DNA from: a bacterium
Lineage (GTDB): Bacteria; Krumholzibacteriota; Krumholzibacteriia; LZORAL124-64-63
Assembly (NCBI GenBank): GCA_024223715.1
Contig: JAAEOA010000065.1
Location: forward strand, 1-54,709
DNA: 54,709 nucleotides
Reading direction: 5' to 3'
The translations under genes and the position numbers were made by a program. Below the pieces are notes generated by a model. The model made no database searches. It saw nothing but the letters and a program-made list of their open reading frames with translations, and was not told where the DNA came from. Below, piece by piece: positions 1 to 9,572 of the stretch (the stretch's first letter is position 1; the number at the start of each line of letters is the position of its first letter).

Positions 1-185
1 ACAAGAAAACCAGGAAATTCAGCATGTGTTTTAGCAAAATGAGACGTATCTTCTGCGGGAGATAAGTCGTTAGATATCAATGCGGACGGAAAAAACGGTA
101 TGGACAGGTGATGAAATGAACTTCCCGTCATCCCCGAACCTGAAATTGTTGAATTTGTGGCTTTTTGAAGTTATTCTCCTATATA

Positions 186-211
186 GGGAGCCTGAAAGGC
201 TCTCTTTTATT
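186..211 (+). terminator. Terminator-like hairpin ahead of the methyltransferase gene
   Basis: A 7-bp stem (GGGAGCC with GGCTCTC, one G-U pair) closes a TGAAA loop and is followed by TTTTATT. It probably ends transcription of a gene lying left of the window. The rest of 1-236 shows no convincing gene. Confidence 0.4.
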
Positions 212-236
212 GACAGAATAATTCAAAGAGGAATTC

Positions 237-1367
237 ATGATCTACAAACTTTTTTCGCCCTGCGCAAACGAGTTAACCGATTTGCTGGCAAAAGAAATTG
301 CGGCCATCGGCGGAACCAACGTGCACACAGCCTATTGTGTGGTTTATTTTGATGCCACCGAAGAGGTGGTTTATAAAGCTCATTTGCAACTTCGACTGGC
401 GGGCAGAATTTGTCGAGTGCTCAAAGAAATTCCAGCTCAATCTCCTCGCATCATTTTTGACAAGGCCAGAAGAATACGGTACGACCAGTTGTTCTCATCG
501 GACCTGCCAATTAGCATCAATGTATCATCAGGAAATTCAGGAAAAATTGAAAATCATTTGATTGGCAGCAAACTGCGTGAGGCCATCAACGATTGTTTTG
601 AACACCACAAGAATGTCAAACCCAATCAAAGTTCTTATAAGGCGCCCATTGGGATCAATGGATATTACAGTAAAAACCGCCTGATGGTGAGCATCGATAC
701 TTCCAATGAGAGTTTGCACCGCCGTGGATATCGGGTGGAAGGTCACCCCGCTCCTCTGAAAGAGACGCTGGCCGCAGCTTGTCTGGCGGCGTGTGAATAC
801 GATGGAACTATTCCTTTTTACGATCCCATGTGTGGCAGTGGCACCATCGTAGTTGAAGCAGCTCAGGTGGCCATAAACAGGGCCCCTTTAATTCATCGCA
901 AAAAAGACGGCTTCGGTTTCGAGCATCTGAATGATTTTAATACCAAGTTGTGGCAGTCGGTCAAAGACAAGGCCCGACGTGAGGAAAGGCCATTGCAGAC
1001 CACCATTCACGCTTCTGATATTGAACCTGAATTTGTAAAAATGGCCAGGGAGACAGCGGCAAATGCCCGTCTTGAGCCAACAATCAATTTTTCAACCCAG
1101 GATTTTTTCAAGACTGAAAAACCCGAAGAAAGGGGCTTATTGATTGCCAACATTCCTTACGGGATCAGGATGGATGAAAAAAGTATAGATTCAGAGTATT
1201 TAATTGAGATTGGGGAGCACTTTAAGAATCGTTTCAAAAACTGGCGTTGTGCAATTCTGGCTCCTTCGGAATTGCCTCTGAAATCCATTCGTTTAAAACC
1301 GGGTAAGAAGATAAACTTCCTGAATGGCACGGTGCCTGTCACCTTGGTGGTGTTTGATATTTTTTAG
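237..1367 (+). CDS. RlmL-like THUMP-domain class I SAM-dependent RNA methyltransferase
   Basis: Predicted to methylate a guanine (N2) in 23S rRNA or tRNA in the cytoplasm. The order of elements follows the N-terminal half of RlmL and the Gram-positive YpsC type: a ferredoxin-like/THUMP segment (about residues 1-160), the link R-G-Y-R (about 163-166), then a Rossmann methyltransferase fold with the SAM loop DPMCGSG at 196-202 and an acidic SAM-binding turn (S-D, 260-261). The catalytic tetrapeptide is NIPY (305-308, followed by G) where the family normally has NPPY. It is 376 residues long, so it is a single-activity version without the RlmK half of enterobacterial RlmKL. The start is supported by AGAGG a few bases upstream. 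The exact RNA target cannot be read from the sequence. Confidence 0.85.
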   Translation: MIYKLFSPCANELTDLLAKEIAAIGGTNVHTAYCVVYFDATEEVVYKAHLQLRLAGRICRVLKEIPAQSPRIIFDKARRIRYDQLFSSDLPISINVSSGNSGKIENHLIGSKLREAINDCFEHHKNVKPNQSSYKAPIGINGYYSKNRLMVSIDTSNESLHRRGYRVEGHPAPLKETLAAACLAACEYDGTIPFYDPMCGSGTIVVEAAQVAINRAPLIHRKKDGFGFEHLNDFNTKLWQSVKDKARREERPLQTTIHASDIEPEFVKMARETAANARLEPTINFSTQDFFKTEKPEERGLLIANIPYGIRMDEKSIDSEYLIEIGEHFKNRFKNWRCAILAPSELPLKSIRLKPGKKINFLNGTVPVTLVVFDIF

Positions 1368-1417
1368 TGCTCGCCTGAAGACCCCCGGACAGATCCTTGC
1401 TAATACTGTGTGTTTTA

Positions 1418-1993
1418 CTACTCCTGTTGCTTCCGCCAATCATTCAACTCGCGCATACGTTTCCGAAATTTGTACGGAGCCTCGAATGGCACCGGCCCAA
1501 CCTCGCGCGAAGCAGCCAACACAGCCTCCGATGCTTCGGGCAGGCCGTTGTCGCCGTAGTGGCTGACAGTCTCTGCAGCGAAACCAGCTGTGACAGCAAG
1601 AACCGAATAGTTACGACCATTGACAAAAAGATAACCCAAAGTACGGCCGTAACCATCGGGATCGTCTGCCCTGAGTAATTCGACTTTCTCCGCCATGGCA
1701 AAAACGCCTTTGGCAAAGGCGGTCGCTTCGGGTCCATAAGGCTGATCGTCATACCAACCCATAGAGTGGTGAGCCACTTCCGGGGTATCGATGCCCAGAA
1801 TTCGGATGCGTTCTTTATCCTCGTCACTCCAGCGAATCACAACGGTGTCCCCATCGCCCACCTCAATCAAAGCCGGATCGACTGAGATTTTTTTGAGAGT
1901 GGTGCGGGTCTTGGTGCTCTCTCCGGCAATGACCTGAGTTGTAATAAGAAGCAGTGCCAACAATATGAAGTGACGGAATTTATTCGTGAGCAT
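1418..1993 (-). CDS. Exported thermonuclease-like (SNase fold) protein
   Basis: Likely a secreted or periplasmic calcium-dependent nuclease of the staphylococcal nuclease family. From ATG at 1993 (GGAG six bases upstream; the TTG at 2005 has no comparable site) it is 191 residues. A signal peptide covers about residues 1-24 (hydrophobic run ILLALLLITTQVIA). The SNase signatures follow: DGDT at 47-50, the R-I-L-G-I-D-T-P-E block giving Arg64 and Glu72, and G-Y-G-R with Arg117. These are the expected catalytic Arg/Glu/Arg set and the calcium-binding aspartates. It lies tail to tail with the methyltransferase, 50 bp apart. The 285-bp region to its right is shared divergently with the M28 peptidase gene. 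Confidence 0.88.
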   Translation of the reverse strand: MLTNKFRHFILLALLLITTQVIAGESTKTRTTLKKISVDPALIEVGDGDTVVIRWSDEDKERIRILGIDTPEVAHHSMGWYDDQPYGPEATAFAKGVFAMAEKVELLRADDPDGYGRTLGYLFVNGRNYSVLAVTAGFAAETVSHYGDNGLPEASEAVLAASREVGPVPFEAPYKFRKRMRELNDWRKQQE

Positions 1994-2278
1994 AAAAATC
2001 TCCAAAGCAGTGAGGGTGGTATGGTATTAGACGTTTTGGGTAACAATAACAGATGAGGCTGGAAATTGCCGGTCATAACTTAAATGTGCAAGCTGATACA
2101 TTCTTCGCGGCACTCTGATAAACAAAGGCAAAGTGGGCCCTTTGTGCCCAAAGTTTGGTCAAAATAGTTAAAAGGGAGGGATAATGGGTTTGAAATTCTA
2201 TTTTCTTTTACAGGAACCTGGGGCAAATTTGTGTTAAAATTAGGGACTCAGTTAATAAGGCACAAAATGGAGGCTAAA

Positions 2279-4771
2279 ATGAAACTCGTCCAACAGGTAT
2301 TTCTCGTTGTTTTGTTGGTTGTTCAGATTTCTTCGGCATGGGCCAACGACCGGATGCTCGTATCCATCGAACAGCCTACACCTGATATGATCAAACAAAT
2401 GCTTGCCGACGATATTCTTGTGACGCGGGATCTTGGGCGGTATCTGGTTGCTGTGACCACTGCTGAGCAGTACCGGCAGCTATCAAACAGCGGTATGACC
2501 ATTGATGTGCTTGACTCATCAACCGATGGAAAAAACTACTACACAGTTTCTCTGAGAAATCAGGAACAGGCATCCTGGCTCCGCGACAATGCACGCCTCT
2601 TGCGACAGGATTCGGTTGACGCTGTTATTGAAGCTACAGCCAGCGAGGCTGATGCCGTCTCGAGTGCGGGGTTGGATATCGCCAAAGTCTTCATGCGTCC
2701 CATTCGCCTTGCTCCGGAAACAAAACCTCAATTCCAGGAGCGGGACGACCCTAACCCGATTATCACCAATATTGTCAATTCTGTTTCCGGCTCCATGGTC
2801 GACAGCTATGTCCAGCGCCTTCAGGATTTTCAGACCCGTTATGCATCACATGACAGCTGTCAATCTGCGGCCGATTGGCTGGTATCCAAATTTGAATCCT
2901 TCGGAATCGAAAGTGTTTACACGCAGAATTTCAGTTCAACCTACAAAGACAATGTCATCGCCGAAATTCCCGGAATGAGTGAACCGGACAAAGTAATTGT
3001 TATTGGTGGGCATTACGATTCCACCTCCTCGAACCACAACTTCTGTCCTGGAGCAGACGACAATGCTTCAGGAACCTCATGTGTTATCGAATGCGCCAGA
3101 GTTTTGGCCGGTCTTCAATTCGAGTACACCATCAAATTTGTGGCTTTTTGCGGCGAGGAGCAGGGGCTTTATGGTAGTGAGGCCTTTGCCTCAGCAGCCG
3201 CAGCTGCCGGAGAGAATATTGTTGGAGCCATAGCTGTTGATATGATCGGTTATAAGGCCCCCGGTGATTTCTCCGATTTGGACATTATAGATAATTCCAG
3301 TTCCGTTTGGATGCGAAACCTGGTGGCCGGCATAGCTCAGATGTATGTGCCCCAACTTCCGGTGGTGAGCGGCAGTTTGCCTTTTGGAGCCAGTAGCGAT
3401 CATGCTTCATTTTGGGCCAATGGTTACGACGCCATCCTGTTTTTCGAGGACACCGGCAACTATAGCCCCTACATCCACTCCTCTGATGACACGGTGGGGC
3501 TGAGTTACAACAACCCGCAGCTGGCCGAAAATTCAGTAAAAATTGCTGCTGCACTGGTTGCGACTATGGCTCAGCCCTTTACCATCACCATTGCTCACGA
3601 CCCTCTGGTTGATACCCAAAACACTTCGAATCCTCTCCAGGTATTGGCATCTGTTTTCGCCGCCGAAACTTTGGTGCCCGGATCCTTGCAACTGCATTAC
3701 GATGTTGGCAGCGGTTATAACGACGTGGTTCTTTCTCCAACCGGAACGGCCAATCAATACGAGGCCTACATACCCGCCCAAAACGCAGGAGCTTTCGTAG
3801 ATTATTATCTGAGTGCAAGCGACAACCTCGGCAACATTGCCCTTCATCCGAGTGGGGCACCCGACCAAAGTCACCATTTTTTCGTGGGCACCAAGACTCC
3901 TTTCCTCACCCATGAGTTCGAAACAGACCAGGGCTGGACCATCGGTGCAAATGGCGATGACGCCACTTCCGGAATATGGGAGCAAGTCAATCCCAACGGA
4001 ACCTGGGAAGCAGGACAACCAGTTCAACCGGAAGATGATCACACTGTTGATCCGGGAGCGATTTGTTTTGTAACCGGAAATGCTCCCCCGGGTTCGACTC
4101 AGGGAACCAACGATGTGGACGGAGGTCTCACTACCCTGCTGAGCCCGGTGTTCGATCTTTCCGAGTATGAACACGTTTGGGTGAAGTACCATCGATGGTA
4201 CGTCAACAATACCGGCAACAGTCCCGGTCAGGATCATTGGGTAGTCGAGGTTACTTCTGACGGTGGATTCAGCTGGGAAATCATTGAAGATACGTCTGCA
4301 AGTGAGGCTGCCTGGGTTGCTGTGGAATTGAATCTTGAGGACCTTCTCCCCTTGACCGAACAGGTGCAGTTTCGATTCATGGCATCCGATGAAGACGATG
4401 GTTCCATTGTTGAAGCAGGCGTCGATGATTTTTCGTTGCTGACTTTCGAAAACTCACTTTCGGCAGCAGACGAAATTCAATCTGCCATCGGTACAGTAGT
4501 GTTGCACCAGAACACTCCCAACCCTTTTAACCCTGCTACGACCATTAACTTTTCAGTGCCGGAAGAAGGGCAGTCGGTAAGTCTAAAGATTTATGATTTG
4601 ACTGGCCGTTTAGTGCGGGTATTGATTGATCAGAATATGGTTTCTGGCGCCCAGTCCATTGTCTGGCGTGGCCGGGATGATGGTGGCCGGGATGTTTCAA
4701 CCGGGATCTATTTCTATCAGTTACAAACCCAGGATTCGATTTTGACACGTAAGCTGGTATTGATTCGTTGA
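2279..4771 (+). CDS. Secreted M28-family metallopeptidase with FlgD-like C-terminal sorting module
   Basis: Probably an extracellular or cell-surface aminopeptidase using two zinc ions. ATG at 2279 is chosen because GGAGG ends five bases before it; an upstream GTG in frame (2231) lacks a site. A signal peptide occupies about residues 1-22. The M28 ligands are all present: His245 (GGHYDS), Asp261 (in ADDNASG), Glu293/Glu294 (GEEQG), Asp321 (VDMIGY) and His375 (SDHASF). After the catalytic domain come beta-sandwich regions (about 440-740), one resembling an immunoglobulin-fold jelly roll. A final module of about 85 residues has the PNPFNP entry, G-R-L-V-R, W-R-G-R-D and the terminal KLVLIR. That module is typical of type A C-terminal sorting domains in FCB bacteria. 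A strong terminator follows. Confidence 0.9.
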   Translation: MKLVQQVFLVVLLVVQISSAWANDRMLVSIEQPTPDMIKQMLADDILVTRDLGRYLVAVTTAEQYRQLSNSGMTIDVLDSSTDGKNYYTVSLRNQEQASWLRDNARLLRQDSVDAVIEATASEADAVSSAGLDIAKVFMRPIRLAPETKPQFQERDDPNPIITNIVNSVSGSMVDSYVQRLQDFQTRYASHDSCQSAADWLVSKFESFGIESVYTQNFSSTYKDNVIAEIPGMSEPDKVIVIGGHYDSTSSNHNFCPGADDNASGTSCVIECARVLAGLQFEYTIKFVAFCGEEQGLYGSEAFASAAAAAGENIVGAIAVDMIGYKAPGDFSDLDIIDNSSSVWMRNLVAGIAQMYVPQLPVVSGSLPFGASSDHASFWANGYDAILFFEDTGNYSPYIHSSDDTVGLSYNNPQLAENSVKIAAALVATMAQPFTITIAHDPLVDTQNTSNPLQVLASVFAAETLVPGSLQLHYDVGSGYNDVVLSPTGTANQYEAYIPAQNAGAFVDYYLSASDNLGNIALHPSGAPDQSHHFFVGTKTPFLTHEFETDQGWTIGANGDDATSGIWEQVNPNGTWEAGQPVQPEDDHTVDPGAICFVTGNAPPGSTQGTNDVDGGLTTLLSPVFDLSEYEHVWVKYHRWYVNNTGNSPGQDHWVVEVTSDGGFSWEIIEDTSASEAAWVAVELNLEDLLPLTEQVQFRFMASDEDDGSIVEAGVDDFSLLTFENSLSAADEIQSAIGTVVLHQNTPNPFNPATTINFSVPEEGQSVSLKIYDLTGRLVRVLIDQNMVSGAQSIVWRGRDDGGRDVSTGIYFYQLQTQDSILTRKLVLIR

Positions 4772-4810
4772 TCAAGCCAAACTCAAGGCATTTACTTTTC
4801 CTGGTTTGGA

Positions 4811-4846
4811 AAAAGCCCCCGCCATTAATTTGGTGGGGGCTTTTTT
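4811..4846 (+). terminator. Rho-independent terminator after the M28 peptidase gene
   Basis: GCCCCCGCCA pairs with TGGTGGGGGC (one mismatch) around a TTAATT loop, flanked by AAAA on the left and six T on the right, so it could work in both directions. It lies 40 bp after the stop codon. Confidence 0.85.
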
Positions 4847-5038
4847 ACAGGCCAGTCAAGACAGAACCAAAATAAGGACAAACTCAAAGGTTTGACCATC
4901 GGTTCCATGTCATTTCATCCTCCGAAACCATGGATAAACAAAAACTGGATCCGAGTCGGAGTCGGAGAGTACAAAAAACCAACCTTTTTATCAAGTCGAT
5001 TCCCAGAAAAATCAAATGGATTCCTAAATTGCCCAAAA

Positions 5039-5152
5039 ACCGCATATTCATGCAGTTGTCACCCAATACGCAAATAGGATACTTTTTATCGAAATACAGG
5101 AGATGGCTCCCTCATTTGCACCAATACCCAGTTAAAACCGGAAGGCAATACC
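5039..5152 (+). promoter_or_regulatory. Copy 1 of a repeated leader element (upstream of FG-GAP protein gene)
   Basis: The element opens with ACCGCAT-ATTC-ATGCAGT, an imperfect 7-bp inverted repeat preceded by CCCAAAAA, 114 bp before the ATG. Copies with the same opening lie 97-115 bp before three other secreted-protein genes (30773, 33080, 33853). Late in the element TCCCTCATTT-CACC also matches the 33080 copy. A promoter reading is also possible: TTGTCA then 16 bp then GATACT starts just after the inverted repeat. The rest of the 4847-5038 gap shows nothing I can name. Confidence 0.4.
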
Positions 5153-8100
5153 ATGTCATCTACAAAAAATCTTTCCTTCCACTGGATTCTGTCCTGCATT
5201 TTCCTATTGCTTTGCATGGCTTCAGCTCAGGCTCGTGAAGTGATACCCGCACCGCCAACAGGAGGGCATGCCCGTTTTTCATCTCCAGCTGGGCCGGGAA
5301 ACTCGACTGGAGAAAAGCTGGACCCCCATTGGATATCCCAACGCAACGAACAATTGAAGCAGGATTTTTTCAAACGTATGCAAGGTGACAAATCGGAAGG
5401 CGTAAGTAATATTGGAGGTTACGATAAAGAATTTTTAAGTATGGATAACTTGCGACAATCCGATATCGCTGTCGCCTCCAACGGTGATATTTTTGTGGCA
5501 GTGGAATATCAATCCATCAACTATGGCCTTGGAATCAGAATCTATCGGTCCAACGATGGTGGTGAATCTTTTTATCAATGGTCTATAATTTCCACAGCCA
5601 ATCCTGACGAACATATCAGCGATCCATGCCTCATTATAGCTGAAGGATCGGTGAGCCGGGTTTATGTTGCCTACCGAAAAGTATCCACGACTGTGTTGGG
5701 TAATATATTTTTGGGGTACGACGATCTGGCCGATAGCTATGGTTCCATGGGACCTGGTATTCCAATCATGGAAGATGCAAGTATCGATTTTTCTGAACCT
5801 ACACTGGCTTCGGACTCCATGTCTTACAGTCAGTTCTTTTTATACGCTGGAGCCACAGGCCATGACAATGGTCATAACCAGATCTATTATTCACGCAGTC
5901 TGGATAGAGGGGAGAGCTTTGAAGATTTTTATATTGTGGGTGACATGATAGCAAGCACCAGGGGATACCATCAACCCCAGGTGAGTTATGGTTATGGTGG
6001 ATATGTTCATATGGCCATGACATTTTATGTTACTGATAGCAATGGTGACGATTCAGCAACGGTTCGCCGCTGTCCCAATGATGGCGGTGGTGGGGTTTAT
6101 GGCTGGGAAGAGTTCCGTCATATTACCCCATTCAGTAATGGCATTAATGAAACCAATATAAAAATGACGGCAAATCCTTACGAGCCGGAACTTGTTGTGG
6201 CTTATTCCAAATACGAATGGTCATCCGACGACCAGAATTATGTTTTCACCGAAACAGCAACAAAATACAGTGGTGACTCAGGCGTGACCTGGGAAGATGA
6301 AGTTTCAGTTAACGTGTCCCTGGGTTGGCCGAGAGATCTGCTATACCAACCCATCACCGACATGTTTATACTATGTGGCCAATTTGGAACTCAGTCGGGT
6401 TTTGTGAAAATGGATAGCACCGAACCTACGGAATGGTTCAGTCCGCAGTTATTTACTGATAGAACCGACTACGAGGGCAACATTATTTTTAATGGTTATG
6501 CCATGGATCCAAGTCGTAGCGATAAAGTTTGTACTTCCTGGGGTCTGCAAAGCTCCCAGTCAGACACTGATACCCAGTATTTTGATGCTGAATGGAGAGG
6601 GGGTCCAGGATACCCCAATCTGGCGTCCGGTTTTCCGGTTGCTTTGTCCCATGAACCACAATCTGACCCTGTTATTGTAGATATTGACAATGATGGTGAT
6701 TTGGAAATCCTCTTTACCGATTCAGGCGATAATATTCGAGCCTACCATCACGATGGTTCCTCAGTTCAGGGCTGGCCCATTAGTACTGGTTCAGATTTGG
6801 GTGATGCTCCCATAGCCGTGGGCGATTTGAATGGCAACGGCCAAATGAGTATTGTGGTGGGCACGGCAGATGGTGAAGTTTTCTGTTTCAACGGGCAGGG
6901 ACAATATATGCCAGGTTTCCCCGTTGAGTATGCAGCCAATACCCAAATTTACGTATCCATTGGAGCTCTCGGAGGTGTCAATCCCAGAACCATTATTTGT
7001 GGCGGCGGCAATGAAATACACTTCCTGAATCATCTGGGCGAAGAGCCAATTAATTCTTACAGTTTTAACACCGGTGGTCAGGATATGCGTTTCCCGGCAG
7101 CCGTTGGTGATGTCGATGGGGACGGAGTTTCTGAAGTTGTGGTTGCCTTGGCCAACAAACTTTTAGCAATTGAAATGCACAGCTGGGATTTTGAATTTGT
7201 GCATTTTCTTTCATACAATATTTCCGGTGCACCAACTATGGCCGATTTAGATCTTGATGGTGATATTGATATTATCACCCCACTGGTAAATGGAATCATC
7301 GATGTTTTTGATGGTGGGGGAGATAATTACCCCGGATTTCCTGTGCAATCCAATACCTATGCTCCTTTGTCCAGTGTTGCAGTTGTTCAATTAACTGGGT
7401 CCGCTCATCCTGAACTGGTTGTCAGTTCAAATTACGAACAGGTCGAGGTTTATAACTACGACGGTACTCCGGCATTGGGCGATTTCCCTCTGTATACCAG
7501 CCCTGGTTGGACTCTTTACAGTTCTCCCATTATTGGCAATATGGATTCCGAACCAGGGCCCGATATCATTATTGGCGACGAAGTAAACATTCGGGCCTGG
7601 AGTAACACCGGGCAGAATAAAACTGCCTGGCCACGCAGTTTGGGTGATCCAATTCACTTGGCCGGTGCCATTGGCGACCTGGATGGAAACGGATACAACG
7701 AAGTGGTTTTTCTTTCCACTTCCAATCTGTATCTGGTTGATGTTCACGCCCCGGTTCAACGCTCTGGCAGCTGGCCCATGTATGGAAACAATCCTCAACG
7801 AACCGGTTGTCTGGATTGTGTTGAAGATTTGCTTTCTGCAGTTGAACCTGGAGATGAGCTTTTCACAACACGGATTAAATTTGCGCCACCGAGCCCTAAC
7901 CCAACCAATGGTCCTACTCTGTTCAGTTTTGATCTCCCTGTGCGCGCATCGGTTCAATTGGATGTTTTTGATTTGCGGGGACACCGGGTACGGTCTGTGG
8001 TCAAGGAAGAATTGTCAGTAGGGTCGCACAGTGTTAACTGGGATGGACGCGATGCTGAAGGAAAAAGCCTCGCCAGTGGTGTTTACTTTGCCAATTTGAA

Positions 8101-8158
8101 AGTTAGGGGACCTGGTTTGCAGCAAAACATGAATCGCAAACTGAACCTGGTGAGATAA
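5153..8158 (+). CDS. Secreted FG-GAP/VCBS-repeat protein with sialidase-like N-terminal half
   Basis: A large exported protein, 1001 residues, likely surface-bound or released; the ligand is unknown. A signal peptide ends around residue 27 (S-A-Q-A-R). Residues about 80-480 form a propeller-like region with BNR/Asp-box-like turns such as SNDGGESF, seen in sialidase-type folds. Residues about 505-880 carry at least five FG-GAP-like calcium loops: DIDNDGD, DLNGNGQ, DVDGDGV, DLDLDGD and DLDGNGY. The last about 85 residues are a FlgD-like sorting module, but its entry motif is eroded to SPNPTN instead of PNPFNP. The body of the module (D-L-R-G-H-R-V-R, N-W-D-G-R-D, S-G-V-Y-F) and the terminal KLNLVR are intact. 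GGAAGG eight bases before the ATG supports the start. The gene has its own leader element and is not in an operon. Confidence 0.85.
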   Translation: MSSTKNLSFHWILSCIFLLLCMASAQAREVIPAPPTGGHARFSSPAGPGNSTGEKLDPHWISQRNEQLKQDFFKRMQGDKSEGVSNIGGYDKEFLSMDNLRQSDIAVASNGDIFVAVEYQSINYGLGIRIYRSNDGGESFYQWSIISTANPDEHISDPCLIIAEGSVSRVYVAYRKVSTTVLGNIFLGYDDLADSYGSMGPGIPIMEDASIDFSEPTLASDSMSYSQFFLYAGATGHDNGHNQIYYSRSLDRGESFEDFYIVGDMIASTRGYHQPQVSYGYGGYVHMAMTFYVTDSNGDDSATVRRCPNDGGGGVYGWEEFRHITPFSNGINETNIKMTANPYEPELVVAYSKYEWSSDDQNYVFTETATKYSGDSGVTWEDEVSVNVSLGWPRDLLYQPITDMFILCGQFGTQSGFVKMDSTEPTEWFSPQLFTDRTDYEGNIIFNGYAMDPSRSDKVCTSWGLQSSQSDTDTQYFDAEWRGGPGYPNLASGFPVALSHEPQSDPVIVDIDNDGDLEILFTDSGDNIRAYHHDGSSVQGWPISTGSDLGDAPIAVGDLNGNGQMSIVVGTADGEVFCFNGQGQYMPGFPVEYAANTQIYVSIGALGGVNPRTIICGGGNEIHFLNHLGEEPINSYSFNTGGQDMRFPAAVGDVDGDGVSEVVVALANKLLAIEMHSWDFEFVHFLSYNISGAPTMADLDLDGDIDIITPLVNGIIDVFDGGGDNYPGFPVQSNTYAPLSSVAVVQLTGSAHPELVVSSNYEQVEVYNYDGTPALGDFPLYTSPGWTLYSSPIIGNMDSEPGPDIIIGDEVNIRAWSNTGQNKTAWPRSLGDPIHLAGAIGDLDGNGYNEVVFLSTSNLYLVDVHAPVQRSGSWPMYGNNPQRTGCLDCVEDLLSAVEPGDELFTTRIKFAPPSPNPTNGPTLFSFDLPVRASVQLDVFDLRGHRVRSVVKEELSVGSHSVNWDGRDAEGKSLASGVYFANLKVRGPGLQQNMNRKLNLVR

Positions 8159-8362
8159 TTGTTTAATGAAGTAAATTGCTCAAACTCCAAATCTGGCTCT
8201 GAATGAAGAGAGCCACCTGTACGGAGAGTGTGCGGTTGATCTTGTCTTTTTGAGCCAGGAAAACCTGTGTTGAGTGTTGAATATGTCCCGTCCGAGTCCA
8301 GATGCACAGGCGTTGGTCGCCAAAGAATTCCCTGCCAGTGGGTGGTGAGTTTTCAGTCTTGG

Positions 8363-9334
8363 TTAATCTGGGACATTGGCCAAAAAACCCAAAATACTGT
8401 CGGTAAAGATTTTTGTACCGTCCACAAAAAACCAATGACCTACCTTCGGTGCCAAGACCAGCTCTGAACCGGGAATGGCCTGGTGGATCTTCTGCGCATA
8501 GGACGAGGGCATCGGATCGGCCAAGCCGTGCATAACCAGCGTTGGGCAAGTGATGGAAGTCAGTTGGTCGTGTAATTCAAAAGAACCGATGGATCCCAGG
8601 ACATATCCTGCTACCGGCCCACAGTTGTTAATGGTATTGGGCAGGAATACCAAATCCATACGGTCGGCTTGAGTGCGATCGTGGAAATAGGTACGGAACC
8701 AGACACGCCAGAAGCGCTCCCAGGCTTCAGGGTCACCATTGTTGAAGGCATCACCGCCGCCAATTTCTTCAAGAGCAGCATTGTCTTCTGGCGTACGCAG
8801 CTGGACGTAGTTAGCCCGCATTTCGTCAAATGCATCAATAGATGCGGTAGTGGAACAAAGAACCAAAGACCGTAATTGATCAGGATGCTCCAGCGCATAG
8901 TACATGGCCAGAATTCCTCCCCACGAATGACCAATTAAATTCATCTGGTCGATTCCAAAATGTTCCCGAACCGCTTCAATATCAGCAACGAAGGTATCAA
9001 TGTGGATGCTGACCGAATCAACGGCACCACTGGAAAGTCCAGTTCCCCGTTGGTCATACAGGATAACCTGGTGACCTTCCACCAACTCCCAAATAAAGGG
9101 TAGAAACTGCCGATGATCAAAACCGGGTCCGCCATGCAAAACAATAATTGGATCACCGGTACCCAGGGTTTTAAAGAAGAGGTCGGCACCCTGAGCAGAT
9201 ACAAAACCAGTGGTTATGGCCGGATTTGAATCATCGTGAACTTGGCTTGGCGACTGGGCAAACACTTCGTAGGAAAAGAGTGTGGCCCCTAAAAAAACGA
9301 CCGCCAGGTGGATCAAAAAATATTGCCGAATCAT
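8363..9334 (-). CDS. Exported alpha/beta hydrolase, proline iminopeptidase-like (S33)
   Basis: Likely hydrolyses an N-terminal proline or other small amide/ester substrate in the periplasm or outside. It has a signal peptide ending near residue 26 (V-F-A-Q). The HGGPG oxyanion motif at 67-71 and DQRGTG downstream are typical of the S33 prolyl iminopeptidase group. The nucleophile elbow is GHSWGG with Ser137; Asp273 (GLADPMP) and His300 (KVGHWF) complete the triad. At 323 residues it has the usual length, with a cap region between about 165 and 250. It is convergent with the FG-GAP gene (204 bp between stops, no clear terminator) and divergent from the next gene. Substrate specificity cannot be assigned from sequence. 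Confidence 0.88.
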   Translation of the reverse strand: MIRQYFLIHLAVVFLGATLFSYEVFAQSPSQVHDDSNPAITTGFVSAQGADLFFKTLGTGDPIIVLHGGPGFDHRQFLPFIWELVEGHQVILYDQRGTGLSSGAVDSVSIHIDTFVADIEAVREHFGIDQMNLIGHSWGGILAMYYALEHPDQLRSLVLCSTTASIDAFDEMRANYVQLRTPEDNAALEEIGGGDAFNNGDPEAWERFWRVWFRTYFHDRTQADRMDLVFLPNTINNCGPVAGYVLGSIGSFELHDQLTSITCPTLVMHGLADPMPSSYAQKIHQAIPGSELVLAPKVGHWFFVDGTKIFTDSILGFLANVPD

Positions 9335-9572
9335 TGGTTCTCCCCAATTCGAAAATCAGTCCTGCCTGGCTCCAGGGGCCAGGTATAGCATCGCCATAAA
9401 AACAAACAACGTTCGGATAGCCGGTTTGTTGCAATGAGTTGGGACTTACAATGAATTTCAGTATTGGCCGGGGGAATATTGTAACTAATTGGCAAAAGGG
9501 GTGTTATTCTTAGCTATGATGGAATACAACGGTGTCCACCCTCCAAAAATTATTGATTTGCTGAGGAAACTA

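Noticed and set aside
2127..2148. GGCAAAG...CTTTGTGCC imperfect hairpin between the thermonuclease and M28 genes
   Set aside because: Short, bulged and without a T-run; could be an operator but there is nothing to support it.
3533..4237. 234-codon antisense frame inside the M28 gene
   Set aside because: No start signal and no recognisable protein features; the opposite strand carries a clear M28 peptidase.
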